Positions 1 through 7,606 of a stretch of DNA of 18,940 nt are shown one piece after another. The position numbers and the translations under genes are program-made. The stretch's first letter is position 1; each line of letters opens with the position of its first letter. The notes below the pieces were generated by a model, which saw only the letters and a list, made by a program, of their open reading frames with translations, ran no database searches and was not told the DNA's origin. Source of the stretch: CAZZCP01 sp964653235. GTDB taxonomy: Bacteria > Bdellovibrionota > Bdellovibrionia > Bdellovibrionales > UBA840. The DNA is taken from assembly GCA_964653235.1 (NCBI GenBank), contig CAZZCP010000053.1, forward strand, positions 1 to 18,940. Direction: 5' to 3'.

Positions 1-622
1 GTAGAGCAAGTTCGGCGTTAAAAGCGGTTGTTTAGCGACAAATTCGCATAGATTTTTTGCATTTCTCAGGCGGTATTGATTTTTCTGCCATTATCTCACC
101 GGGAGTGGGGAGACTTCCCCGAGTCAAATACTCTGTAAAAGAAGATTTTGATTTTCTTTCATCAATTTTGTTAAATTGAAGCCCAAAATGGAGCGATGCC
201 CACAGCTCTCCATTGCCGTGATACTGCGTGCACCCGGTTTGTTGAATTTGTATTTGTTCGATTTGATGGTTCCAATGATTCCCTCTACCTGGGCCCGCGC
301 GGGCTTGACCACCTTCTGTTTTGCCTCTGAGATCTCCCAATCGGCTTTCCCTTTTGGAGCGATACCAATATGTTTGATGCCGAGTTTTTTCATTTTCTTG
401 ATGTTGCCTTTGCAATACCCACCTCGGTCGAAGCCATAGGTCTCTGGAGCTTCGCCAAAGGTTTTCATGTGCTCGAGGACCGCTTGGTGACAGAATTTTA
501 TGTCGGAAGCGTGCTTGCAAGAATCCATCACAAAGCCACTGACAAAACCACCGCCCATTCGATTGATACCCCATTTGATGCCAAATTCGGTCTTCTTCCC
601 TGCCTTGCCTCGGACGATGGAA

Positions 623-818
623 TAAAGCTCTCTAGCTGCTCCCTTTTATTTCACTTTTTTCTTAGAGTTCTTTTTTGCTTTCAATGACTTGCGATACTTG
701 TCCGAAAATGTATCAAAATTTCAAGCTCTTCGGACAGAATATTCCAATTATTTTATATACTTACCGCTATCGGACGGACGTCCGAAGTGAAATAAAAGGG
801 AGCAGCTAGTAAAGCTCT
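623..818. repeat. 9-bp target-site duplication around the MITE
   Basis: TAAAGCTCT occurs at 623-631 and 810-818, directly abutting both ends of the 178-bp element. The duplicated bases belong to transposase codons reading Glu-Leu-Tyr on the minus strand. Confidence 0.9.
632..809. mobile_element. 178-bp non-autonomous element (MITE) with 25-bp perfect TIRs
   Basis: Positions 632-656 (starting CTAGCTGCTCCC) are the exact reverse complement of 785-809. The element is flanked by a perfect 9-bp direct repeat, TAAAGCTCT, at 623-631 and 810-818. That is a target-site duplication, and it lies within a transposase codon run that becomes continuous once the insert is removed. The interior has no credible gene. 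It contains further dyads: TGTCCGAA (699-706) against TTCGGACA (729-736), and the palindrome CGGACGTCCG at 775-784. The 9-bp duplication would suit an IS4-like or IS1-like parent, but no parent element is present here. Confidence 0.9.
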
Positions 819-1767
819 GACATCTTGAGGTGAATAATCTTTTTGTTGGCCACAAAACCCGTTTCGATAAAGTGTTTGATTTGAGGTAAAAGGATACCCA
901 TGACCTCCCATAGCCTTTGCAACTCGGTGCTGGACTTGGAGCCGCGGGACTAAAACTCTTTGAACACTTGATCCAGCTCTTTTTGGATGACTTCGACAGT
1001 ATGATAGATTTTCTTCGATGTTTTTTGCTTGGCCTCTTTCCCTTTGCTGAATAGGTGATAGCCTCTTACCAGGCCTTTGACTTTTTTCACCACCTCTTTC
1101 ACCTTGGTTTTGACTTTGGAAAACGCAGGGCCTGCTTTCTTCAATTGTTTTTTGACTCGGTCTACAAAGCCTGACATCAAACCCACTTCGGTTGGATAGG
1201 GAATCTTGGCCTCTTGTGCCGTGGTATCGCTCATAAGTTCTGATGGATCGAGAAACCCCAGGTTCTGGGCATGTTTTAAGACCACTTGATTGATCGAGTC
1301 CATCCCCTGCGGGCCCAGCATCGTGGTAAAATCGAAGATCGTCACATGATCCGGCTGCCAAGTCGAATCCATCAAGTCGCAAAGATAGCGGGCCGGAGCG
1401 TAATGGGCGATCATGTCCTCGGCTTGCCTGTAATCGAAACCTTTGACTGACATCAGTGCAACGGCTCCTAAAAGTTCGCGATACCGTGGCTGAGGGCCTG
1501 TTTCTTTCTTCACTTTCGCCGATCGGCAGTTCATCGCTATTAAAATCAACTCGTCCCAATCTAACAAATCGGTGATTTGCACCAGCTCGTGGTCTTCGCG
1601 TAAATGAACTTCCGCAATCTTGCCCGGTGAGAGCAAGCTCATTTGTTTGTAATTGGCCATGATGGACTCCTAATGATGTCATTAGCAGTATCTTGGTGAG
1701 TTTCTAAACTCTTGCAAGGCGCGAGGGGCAATTAAATTGATAATGAGCGATAATCTCCGAACACGCT

Positions 1768-1980
1768 CTAAGTATACTTAGTTTGTAAAAACAAGTCGGC
1801 TCTTTGTAAATTGAGATCATTGTAAGCTTTTAGTAAAGCCTCTCCAACACCGGGCTCATTGTAGTGCTTTCTCTGATTGGCAGTATCAATGCCGCGAAAG
1901 CCAGCCTTTAATGCCTGAAAAACACACTCGCTTGTCAAATCTTCTTTCCATGCGGTACCATACAAATAATCTAGCTTCAT
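1768..1980 (-). pseudogene. Aldo/keto reductase, N-terminal fragment cut by the IS
   Basis: The peptide starts MKLDYLYGTAWKED and contains GFRGIDTANQRKHYNEPGVG and the LFLQTKYT strand. These match the first about 70 residues of the aldo/keto reductase (NAD(P)H-dependent TIM-barrel) family, including the conserved Asp of the GIDTA block and the tyrosine of KHYNE. The frame ends at a TAG whose bases come from the terminal TAG of the IS. I prefer the ATG at 1980, because the family usually begins close to this point and an AAGG lies about 8 nt upstream. An upstream in-frame ATG at 2010 would add ten residues. The remainder of the barrel is not in the window, so this copy is non-functional. Confidence 0.85.
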
Positions 1981-2257
1981 TGTTAAAACCTTGTTTTTGA
2001 TATTGAGCAAATAGCAATGCTTATTTCTTATTGCAATACTCTCTAAAAGCCAAGTTGTTTCAAACTGATTCTTTATGTTTCAACTAGGACATCCTTCCAA
2101 TGTCGATAAATGCTTTGGTTGTTCTTATCATACTATTTGAAGCAAGACATTTTTTAAGAAAATACACAAATGCACACGCCAGTAATAAAATATCTTTAGA
2201 ACATATGCTTATTTATTCTTTTATCTAAATATAAGGCAAGATCTAGCTATAGTATCA
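1981..2257. other. AT-rich intergenic stretch, no gene seen
   Basis: This stretch between the truncated reductase gene and a small plus-strand reading frame is AT-rich and broken by stops in all frames. I see no RNA gene, long repeat or convincing promoter here. Confidence 0.5.
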
Positions 2258-2479
2258 ATGAGGCCATTGCAACTTTTCTCAACTTTTAGTGTTTGGGAAA
2301 CAGAAAATGAAATGTTGAACATGGTGCAGGGAAACAAGGAACAAATGGGTGGAATGAATCATAAAGAAGCCAAGCAAGAAAGATCGAGAAAATCTTTTCA
2401 TCACGAATTCACCACAATGCGTTTTCTTGCTTATAAGGAAGTGGGTGAGTTTGAAGGACAAAAATATTTCTATCTTTAG
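2258..2479 (+). CDS. Small hypothetical protein, possibly the C-terminal remnant of a monooxygenase-like protein
   Basis: This is a 73-residue frame without an obvious Shine-Dalgarno sequence before its ATG. The segment LFSTFSVWETENEMLNMVQG followed by a basic helix and SFHHEFTTMRF is reminiscent of the dimeric alpha/beta-barrel (spheroidene or antibiotic monooxygenase-like) fold, in which a T-x-S-x-W strand precedes a helix. That resemblance is a memory of style, not a proven match. The protein seems to lack the first half of such a domain, so it may be a fragment. It is convergent with the lipoprotein gene that ends 1 nt away. It may not be expressed. Confidence 0.35.
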   Translation: MRPLQLFSTFSVWETENEMLNMVQGNKEQMGGMNHKEAKQERSRKSFHHEFTTMRFLAYKEVGEFEGQKYFYL

Positions 2480-2480
2480 C

Positions 2481-3020
2481 TTAGTTTTCGTTTTGAGATG
2501 AGCTGCTTTTATTTTTCTTGAACATTATAAAACCCATTGGATGACGTTCTAGGTGCTCTGATATTAAAGGGCAGCTTCTTTTATAGGGATCTTTGGATTC
2601 ATGGCGTTTTCCATTTTTATCATAGTACCACGCAGTTTTTTCTTTTCTAAAGTAAAGGCAGCCTGTAACAGGTTCATAAGTTATAACAACACCGTCAATT
2701 TGCTGACTGAATTCAAATAAGAATGGACCAGAGGCAGAGCTACTAAATTTATCTACTAGTTTCCGATCAAATTTATTTCCCTGAAAGCCTTTTTTCAGTT
2801 TAGAGCAAGTAACTTCAACTAGACTTTCATTAAAACTTGCGCCTTCTTTCTCACAAATAAATCCATTTGCAGAGACAAATAGAATTTTATCTGTAAGTAA
2901 TTCAATCTCATCTTGAGTGAGTGCCTTTTTATTTAAAGATGAACATGCAGTAAGAAATATCAGCAATAGATATACATGAATAGGCACATCAAACTCCTGT
3001 AGCAACTTTGTAATCTTCAT
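2481..3020 (-). CDS. Predicted lipoprotein of unknown function
   Basis: The protein has a hydrophobic stretch ending in a lipobox, LTAC, with the acceptor Cys26 followed by SS, so it is probably lipid-anchored in the cell envelope. The mature part (about 150 residues) has four to five cysteines (near SANGFICEKEG, EVTCSKLKKG, TGCLYF, KRSCPLI), which suggests disulfides. It ends in a Ser/Asn-rich tail. Start choice is open. The ATG at 3020 has only a weak ribosome site but gives a lysine-containing n-region. A GTG at 2987 has a good AGGAG 6 nt upstream but gives a very short signal without positive charge. I do not recognise the family, and no function is assigned. Confidence 0.7.
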   Translation of the reverse strand: MKITKLLQEFDVPIHVYLLLIFLTACSSLNKKALTQDEIELLTDKILFVSANGFICEKEGASFNESLVEVTCSKLKKGFQGNKFDRKLVDKFSSSASGPFLFEFSQQIDGVVITYEPVTGCLYFRKEKTAWYYDKNGKRHESKDPYKRSCPLISEHLERHPMGFIMFKKNKSSSSQNEN

Positions 3021-3166
3021 CGAAGTCTTGATAAGTTTTTAAAACAATACAGTTATTGAAAGCCTACTCTTTCTAGATAGCAAAACAAGTAAAATCATTT
3101 CGTACATTTCACAGAAATACAGAATCTGCCAGCTCTTAACAAACCTGAGAATCGAATATGCTAAAG

Positions 3167-3610
3167 TTAATAACTAATTACTTTATCTGCTTCCATAAAT
3201 AGCTTAGAAATCATTTCTTCATCGGCAATAGTGGTGCCTTTTTTCAAATCTTTACTAGGTATACCAGCAGCTTTTGCGCAATGAGGGCAAACGAATATCT
3301 TGCCTCCAAACGATAAAAACTCTTTGTGATACTCAGCAAAAGTTTTTTTTCCCGAGCCCCAGACAATGTCCAGTGGTGTGTGATTGTGAAAAAATCTTAC
3401 GCCCTCAAGGTTTGCGAACAGGCTCACTTTATTTTTTTTCTTCAATAGCATATTAGCCAGTTTAATCGCCATAAATGCTGCATGTAGATCGTTGGTTCCA
3501 TTGTCGAGCTTAATAAGGATATTTTGTGGTTGTTGTTGTTTTTCAGACTCAGCAAAAGCTGTCGGTGCCAAAAGGCTAAAGGCCATGATCAGTAAAAGTA
3601 GAAATTTCAT
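3167..3610 (-). CDS. Periplasmic DsrE/DsrF-like protein with a CPHC motif
   Basis: This 147-residue protein starts at the ATG at 3610, with GGAGG 5 nt upstream. Residues 1-20 form a signal peptide ending AFA, so it should be exported. The mature part follows the DsrE-like fold: an opening strand (ILIKLDNG), a long helix rich in Ala, the strand KVSLFANLEGV, a helix with the FLSFGGKIFVCPHCAKAAGI region, and the family's closing helix and strand. Cys108 and Cys111 of the CPHC motif sit where DsrE relatives carry the sulfur-handling cysteine, so a sulfur-relay or thiol-redox role is likely. The adjacent upstream gene on the same strand encodes a thiol-redox membrane protein, which supports a shared redox job. 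The exact substrate is unknown. Confidence 0.75.
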   Translation of the reverse strand: MKFLLLLIMAFSLLAPTAFAESEKQQQPQNILIKLDNGTNDLHAAFMAIKLANMLLKKKNKVSLFANLEGVRFFHNHTPLDIVWGSGKKTFAEYHKEFLSFGGKIFVCPHCAKAAGIPSKDLKKGTTIADEEMISKLFMEADKVISY

Positions 3611-3720
3611 TTGTTCCTCCAAAATTAAGATTACGAGACAATAGCTATTTCGATTTTTAATGACAATTTCTTTCGCCAGTGGTCAGAGCGAAACTTTGAT
3701 AGACCCTTGAGACCAAAATA

Positions 3721-4738
3721 CTAACTCAGAATGAGTAATTGTGGGAAAAATATCATTAAAATGGACAAAATGAGCAGTACAGCGCCACTAAGTAACTTGA
3801 GAAATCGACCACCAGATTCTTGTAGTCTATCACTCGAAAGCGTGTAAACAGCAACTCCAACCATTAAAGCATCATCAAACATGTAGAACAAGCAGTACAT
3901 TAAAAGGAAAAAAAGCCTTTCGAAACCCAGTATTCCATTATCTGTTAAAATTCTCGTGTAAATCGCTGGCAAACCTGCGGTGCACATAAGTTCAATGAAG
4001 TTTACAAAAATAGCCAGACCAACAACAGATAGCATAACAGCCAGAGTGGATTCTTCTTTAATAAGCCCTCGTGCCTTGCGAATGATTTTAGGCTTCAAAC
4101 TGTTTGGTATACTGAAGCTGAGGCCTTTTCCGAAAAAGAAAAAGTCCTTAACATGCACAAGTCCGATAATCAGAGCAAGCAAGCCAATAACAATTTGCAT
4201 GGGCCGCGCTAGCTCAACCCAGTCATAGAAAAGCAACCAAGAGGACATAAAAATGAAGTAAACTATTCCACTCACCAAGACAAAGACGCCACTGATTGCA
4301 AACATTTTTTTTCTGTCTTTCAAATTTACGAGCAAAAAAAGTAAAATTAAAAGTACCCACATGGCGCAGGGGTTGAATCCATCCACTAGACCTAGAATCA
4401 TTGTAAGGGCAAAAACTCCATATTCTTTGGTATTGAGACTTCCCAAAAAAGGAACTTCGATCCTATTTTCTGTATCCTTGGCGCCATGTAAGAGATGACT
4501 CAATACATCTGGCATAGACTGGGCTCCAGAAAAGCCAACAAAGAACTGATCGCCTAAACGAAACAAAGGAACACTAAGATCAGTGATATTTTGTGCTTTT
4601 GCAAAGTCTTTAAATTCCTTCATTCCTTTGGGGCTATCCCAAATATTTTTATAGATGACTTGATATTGGGGGTTTTTAGTTTGCCAATCGTTCATAAACA
4701 ACTTGGCCTGCTCAAAATGAGGACAGCCCGTTCGATTA
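3721..4738 (-). pseudogene. Thioredoxin/glutaredoxin-like plus CcdA/DsbD-like membrane protein, 5' end lost
   Basis: From 4738 the frame reads CNRTGCPHFEQAK and then the rest of a thioredoxin-fold domain (VPLFRLGDQFFVGF). About six membrane segments follow, with the DGFNPCAMW signature that is typical of CcdA/DsbD-type electron carriers and a second cysteine block (IELMCTAGLP). The family moves reducing equivalents across the inner membrane. No start codon or ribosome site lies before the TGCPH active-site region. The frame is open only to a TGA at 4765-4767 that lies inside a REP/RAYT repeat, so the normal start and signal have been lost. Internal starts (TTG 4701, ATG 4695) would skip the active site. 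The downstream DsrE-like gene was probably its partner. Confidence 0.7.
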
Positions 4739-4814
4739 CAGTTAGGTGACCAGTTAGGTGACAGTCACTTTTTAGTATTGCGATTGGTCGCAAAGCCATT
4801 GATGTAAGTTTATT
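4739..4814. repeat. REP-type repeat plus remnant of a RAYT 3' end
   Basis: Positions 4758-4814 match 6268-6324 at 54 of 57 bases in the same orientation. On the minus strand this stretch still encodes the last residues of the RAYT protein (INLHQWLCDQSQY and a stop). It contains the 11-bp palindrome GTGACAGTCAC (4758-4768). At 4739-4762 it carries two exact tandem copies of CAGTTAGGTGAC. The repeat starts exactly where the CcdA/DsbD-like gene loses its 5' end. Confidence 0.85.
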
Positions 4815-5192
4815 TCATGGCTGAGTTTTAATTCATTTGGTTTTGACCCTGTCATAACTATAGATTTACAATGTATGTATCGTCAATTCCAAGACTTGGG
4901 AGCTTTAATTTTTAGTAAGCTTTTACAGAATCTTGAGAAATAAAATCCGTATTTTTTCGTCATTTTTAAAATAATAAGAGATTCATCTCTTTTGTCGCAT
5001 ACATGAGTTCGCACTGCTCACAAAAAGATCCTTCAGAACCTTTGTATGGATTTTGCAAGAAATCTGAGATTTATATCTATCAACTTGCGCTTTTTTAATG
5101 AAACCTGCTATAATTACTCAAGAAAAGAATATTTCTAAGTTTCAAACTAGACTAGAAAATCCCTCTTTGTCGTTTCTAAAGAAGGTACATTA
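4815..5192. other. AT-rich leader region before the desaturase gene
   Basis: This stretch has no credible complete gene. On the minus strand a short frame (about 4966-5064) encodes a peptide with a CEQC pair, but it lacks a start codon and is not called. A promoter-like pair lies at 5085-5114. The remainder is AT-rich with nothing recognisable. Confidence 0.5.
5085..5114 (+). promoter_or_regulatory. Sigma70-like promoter of the desaturase gene
   Basis: TTGCGC at 5085-5090 is followed by an 18-bp spacer and a perfect TATAAT at 5109-5114. It lies about 80 bp upstream of the desaturase start, in the correct orientation. Confidence 0.6.
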
Positions 5193-6260
5193 ATGAGTTC
5201 GATTTTGAGTCATCTCGGTAAAGAAAAAAATAGCTCTTTCCATAAAAGCCTAAAAGACGAGGTTTTTAAGAAAGTTGAAGAAATGGGTCGTCCGGATAAA
5301 GATCAAAATGCTCTGGTATTGAAAGCAGGAATTTTGTTCTTGGTTTGGATAATTCTTTTTGCTGCTTACCTATTTTTGGGTAAGGTGAGTATTTTTGCAA
5401 CTGTCACTCTTTCGATTGCATGGGCATTGGTGATGGCATCTATCCAGATGGCAGTAATGCATGATGCAAGTCATGGCTCCACTAGTAAAAAAGCATGGGT
5501 CAATAAACTTCTTCTTAACTCTATTTCTTTTGCTGGTGGAAGTCCTTCTCTATGGGTGGAACAACACTGCAAAGCTCATCATTCTTTTACAAATGTTAAG
5601 GGCAAAGACCATGATATTGATACGAATGGACTGCTGCGTTTGTGCTCTAATCAAGAATACAAATCAATTCATCGGTACCAACACATCTATGCCTGGTTTC
5701 TGTATCCGCTTTTTATATTGAGCTGGGTCTGGTGGGGTGATTTTCGCGATATTATTTATAATACTTATGGACTTTCGCGAAAGCGCTTAAGGTCAATTCT
5801 GTTTGAAACTTTGCTTGTTAAAGCTTGGCATGTCAGTCTGTTTATTATTTTACCCTTGATAACGATTCAAAGTTTAAGCTTGGTTCTTATAGGCTATTTT
5901 GTCAGTTTTGGAGTCATGGGTTTTGTTATGGTTGTTGTGTTTCAGCTCGCTCATATTTCTTTTGTTCAGGAATTTAATTCTGAAGAAGATCTAAGAAAAA
6001 CAGATTGGGCTCTTTTCCAGTTGGCATCAACTGCAAATTTCGCCACAGATAACAAGTTTCTTTCTTGGTATATTGGCGGTCTGAACCATCAAATTGAGCA
6101 CCACATTTTTCCCTATCTTAGCCATACTCACTATCCTGAGATTAGTAGAACTGTAAAGCGAGTTTGTCTTGAACATGGGGTCGCATACAATACTTTTCCT
6201 ACACTTCGTGAAGCCATTATGAAGCACCAGAGACATTTGAAACTTTTCGGTTTGGGGTGA
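5193..6260 (+). CDS. Membrane fatty-acid (acyl-lipid/acyl-CoA) desaturase
   Basis: This 355-residue integral membrane protein has the three histidine boxes of the membrane desaturase family: HDASH at 90-94, HCKAHH at 125-130 and QIEHH at 300-304. These bind the di-iron centre that inserts a double bond into an acyl chain. Hydrophobic segments lie at about 42-62, 68-90, 165-185 and 208-255, as expected. The QxxHH third box points to the front-end or linoleoyl-CoA-like branch, but there is no fused cytochrome b5 domain. The start ATG has GAAGG about 8 nt upstream and a good promoter. The gene is flanked on both sides by direct copies of a RAYT 3' end, and its stop codon lies only 7 bp before the second copy. 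It seems intact. Confidence 0.9.
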   Translation: MSSILSHLGKEKNSSFHKSLKDEVFKKVEEMGRPDKDQNALVLKAGILFLVWIILFAAYLFLGKVSIFATVTLSIAWALVMASIQMAVMHDASHGSTSKKAWVNKLLLNSISFAGGSPSLWVEQHCKAHHSFTNVKGKDHDIDTNGLLRLCSNQEYKSIHRYQHIYAWFLYPLFILSWVWWGDFRDIIYNTYGLSRKRLRSILFETLLVKAWHVSLFIILPLITIQSLSLVLIGYFVSFGVMGFVMVVVFQLAHISFVQEFNSEEDLRKTDWALFQLASTANFATDNKFLSWYIGGLNHQIEHHIFPYLSHTHYPEISRTVKRVCLEHGVAYNTFPTLREAIMKHQRHLKLFGLG

Positions 6261-6281
6261 CTCTTGCGTGACCGTCACTTT

Positions 6282-6968
6282 TTAGTATTGCGATTGGTCA
6301 CACAGCCATTGATGTAAGTTTATTTTTTTCTTTGTCCGTTGTGAAGTCTTAGTTTCAAATATTGAACGCTTCATTGCTGAGCTTAAAACTTCTTCTAGCT
6401 CTCTTGGAACAGACTCATTAAACCAGCTTAGAGCAACAGTACCAACCTCAGGAACATATTTATCATGACCGGTTGTGATCGGACGCAATAGCCCCTGCAT
6501 TTTATTATTATGTTTAGAAATTGTAGACCATCTATAATCCTCAACTTTTTGACAAATACCAGCCTTCACGGGGTTTCTAAAAACGTATTTCAGACAAAGA
6601 GCATAATAGACGGATTTAAGGATTAAAGTTTTATGGTTCCGACCTCCGTAAATATGGTTGATGCGTTTACTTTTCTTAGCTATCCCTTTTGACGTTTGAG
6701 TCATAAAGTACTTTAGAAAAGATGAAATATTGCTTTCAGGCGTGCTGACAATCATATGAAAATGATTATTCATTAGAACAAATGCATGAAGGTTAATATT
6801 AAATCTCTTAATACACTCTTCGATCACATTTACATAAATTCCAAAGCAATAATCCATCGGAACATCAAACCAGTCTCGATTGTTTGATCTTGCCGTTACA
6901 TGATAGGGATGTTCATCTGTGTAAATAACTCTTTGCCTGCTCACCCTATACCTATTAGCAATGAACAT
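6282..6968 (-). CDS. REP-associated tyrosine transposase (TnpA-REP, Y1-type)
   Basis: This 228-residue protein of the IS200-like Y1 transposase superfamily has the N-terminal PYHVTARSNNR strand, the HUH metal site H69-F-H71 in LMNNHFHMIVS, and the catalytic tyrosine candidate Y128 in YVFRNPVKAG. The enzymes of this family nick and join single-stranded DNA at REP hairpins and are thought to spread REPs in their host genome. The stop codon lies directly next to the REP palindrome. The ATG at 6968 is used although its ribosome site is weak; a GTG eight codons later is an alternative. The gene appears intact and may be active, since a second 57-bp copy of its 3' end lies 1.5 kb away. Confidence 0.9.
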   Translation of the reverse strand: MFIANRYRVSRQRVIYTDEHPYHVTARSNNRDWFDVPMDYCFGIYVNVIEECIKRFNINLHAFVLMNNHFHMIVSTPESNISSFLKYFMTQTSKGIAKKSKRINHIYGGRNHKTLILKSVYYALCLKYVFRNPVKAGICQKVEDYRWSTISKHNNKMQGLLRPITTGHDKYVPEVGTVALSWFNESVPRELEEVLSSAMKRSIFETKTSQRTKKKINLHQWLCDQSQY

Positions 6969-7033
6969 ACCCAGGGTCTAACCGAACGAGACACAGGTAG
7001 AGCGTCCGAAGGACCAGCCATCCGACACACCGA

Positions 7034-7061
7034 AATACTAAAAAGTGACTGTCACCTAACT
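7034..7061. repeat. REP-type terminal repeat at the right end of the RAYT element
   Basis: AATACTAAAAAGTGAC and the rest of an 11-bp palindrome (GTGACTGTCAC, 7045-7055) are followed by CTAACT. The same string appears in inverse orientation at 4750-4779, and it partly matches 6268-6290 inverted. Confidence 0.85.
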
Positions 7062-7323
7062 ACGCAACGCCTTCTTCGTAGTCGGCAAACATGATCGAGC
7101 TGGGATGCACATTCAGAGCTTCGGCCAATGCAATGCTACGTTCTTTACCAACCTGAACTCTACCATTCTCAATAGCACTGATATTGGTTTGAGAAATGCC
7201 TGAAGCCTCTGCCAAATCTAGTTGGGACCAGCCCTTTAAGTCTCTCAATGCTCTTACCATCTTACCTGGAGCCATAAGAATTGAGCCGCCAGCAGGTAAT
7301 AGGTCTTCTCTTTTAATCTTCAT
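7060..7323 (-). CDS. higA: HigA-like XRE antitoxin
   Basis: This 87-residue protein has an XRE-type helix-turn-helix (residues about 23-75: MVRALRDLKGWSQLDLAEAS, then SQTNISAIENGR). It should neutralise the toxin encoded just upstream and repress the operon. The start is the ATG at 7323, with GAGGAGG 6 nt upstream. That Shine-Dalgarno sequence lies inside the last codons of the toxin gene, and only 1 nt separates the toxin stop from this start, so translation is probably coupled. The TAG stop uses two bases of the REP end at 7060-7061. The original C-terminus may therefore have been altered by the RAYT insertion. Confidence 0.85.
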   Translation of the reverse strand: MKIKREDLLPAGGSILMAPGKMVRALRDLKGWSQLDLAEASGISQTNISAIENGRVQVGKERSIALAEALNVHPSSIMFADYEEGVA

Positions 7324-7324
7324 A

Positions 7325-7606
7325 CTAAACCTCCTCATACTTGTGTGGAGTTACTTTCAAAACAATGATTTCTTTGACGCTTTTGTCTTCTTTGTAAACA
7401 ACCCTGTATTGGATGTTTAGCCTAGAAGACCTGCACTCTCGAAGTGTGCCCTGCAACCTCTTATCCTTAAAGCCAGGAAAGTTCTTGAGATTAGATGAGC
7501 CCCCATTCTTAACCACTTCAACCCACACTTTATATTTATTTCTAATTTCAGGAGGAACCTTTTTCAAGCTCTTGCGTACATCTTTAGTCTCTAGAACAGT
7601 CCACAT
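7325..7606 (-). CDS. higB: HigB/RelE-type toxin (ribosome-dependent mRNA interferase)
   Basis: This 93-residue protein of the RelE/ParE/HigB superfamily has an N-terminal helical hairpin (VRKSLKKVPPEIRNKYKVWV), the basic sheet region LQGTLRECRSSRLNIQYRVVY and the closing strand IVLKVTPHKYEEV. In this family, basic residues on these strands contact mRNA in the ribosomal A site. The toxin-first order is typical of hig loci. The ATG at 7606 has no Shine-Dalgarno sequence and lies inside a 28-bp palindrome. Weak or leaderless translation and tight autorepression are therefore likely. The gene looks intact. Confidence 0.85.
   Translation of the reverse strand: MWTVLETKDVRKSLKKVPPEIRNKYKVWVEVVKNGGSSNLKNFPGFKDKRLQGTLRECRSSRLNIQYRVVYKEDKSVKEIIVLKVTPHKYEEV

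Larger units (their letters stand above)
124..1660 (-). pseudogene. DDE transposase, interrupted by an amber stop and a MITE
   Basis: The start ATG at 1660 has an AGGAG Shine-Dalgarno sequence 7 nt upstream. The frame runs to a TAG at 950-952, continues in the same frame to the MITE, and resumes after it to a TGA at 124-126. Removing the 178-bp MITE and one 9-bp target copy leaves exactly 450 codons, which confirms one original gene of about 449 residues. Typical DDE features are the SDTTAQEAKIPYPTE block (Asp145, Glu150) and, in the C-terminal part, YGFDRGGY followed by a lysine-rich strand. A 7-bp inverted repeat (1670-1676/1679-1685) overlaps the Shine-Dalgarno sequence and may damp translation. 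The gene is inactive as read unless the amber codon is suppressed, and the MITE would still interrupt it. Confidence 0.85.
2..1770 (-). mobile_element. Degenerate insertion sequence (DDE transposase) inserted in an aldo/keto reductase gene
   Basis: The ends carry imperfect terminal inverted repeats. The left end (2-21) and the reverse complement of the right end (1751-1770) both begin TAGAGC, then two different bases, then GTTCGG, with about 15 of 20 positions matching. The right end falls exactly where the reading frame of an aldo/keto reductase gene stops being recognisable. The single transposase gene runs on the minus strand and fills most of the element. The left target flank lies outside the window, so no target duplication can be tested. 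The element carries a nested 178-bp MITE and is probably immobile because its transposase is broken. The IS family is not certain; the layout suits the IS5/IS1182/ISNCY type. Confidence 0.75.
6268..7061 (-). mobile_element. RAYT element flanked by inverted REP-type palindromes
   Basis: The 22-bp stretch beginning at 6268 (GTGACCGTCAC followed by TTTTTAGTATT) recurs inverted at 7035-7056 (AATACTAAAAA, then GTGACTGTCAC). Between the two lies one gene, a REP-associated tyrosine transposase. The right end reaches the stop codon of the HigA-like gene and supplies two of its three bases. The left end follows the desaturase stop codon by 7 bp. This is the expected arrangement for a RAYT gene with its own REP sequences. 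Confidence 0.8.

Noticed and set aside
753..1682. Long minus-strand frame overlapping the transposase
   Set aside because: It is in another frame than the recognisable transposase, is very rich in Arg and Ser, and runs into the MITE.
4966..5064. Minus-strand frame encoding a peptide with a CEQC pair
   Set aside because: Only about 33 codons, no start at the front and no ribosome site; at most a remnant.
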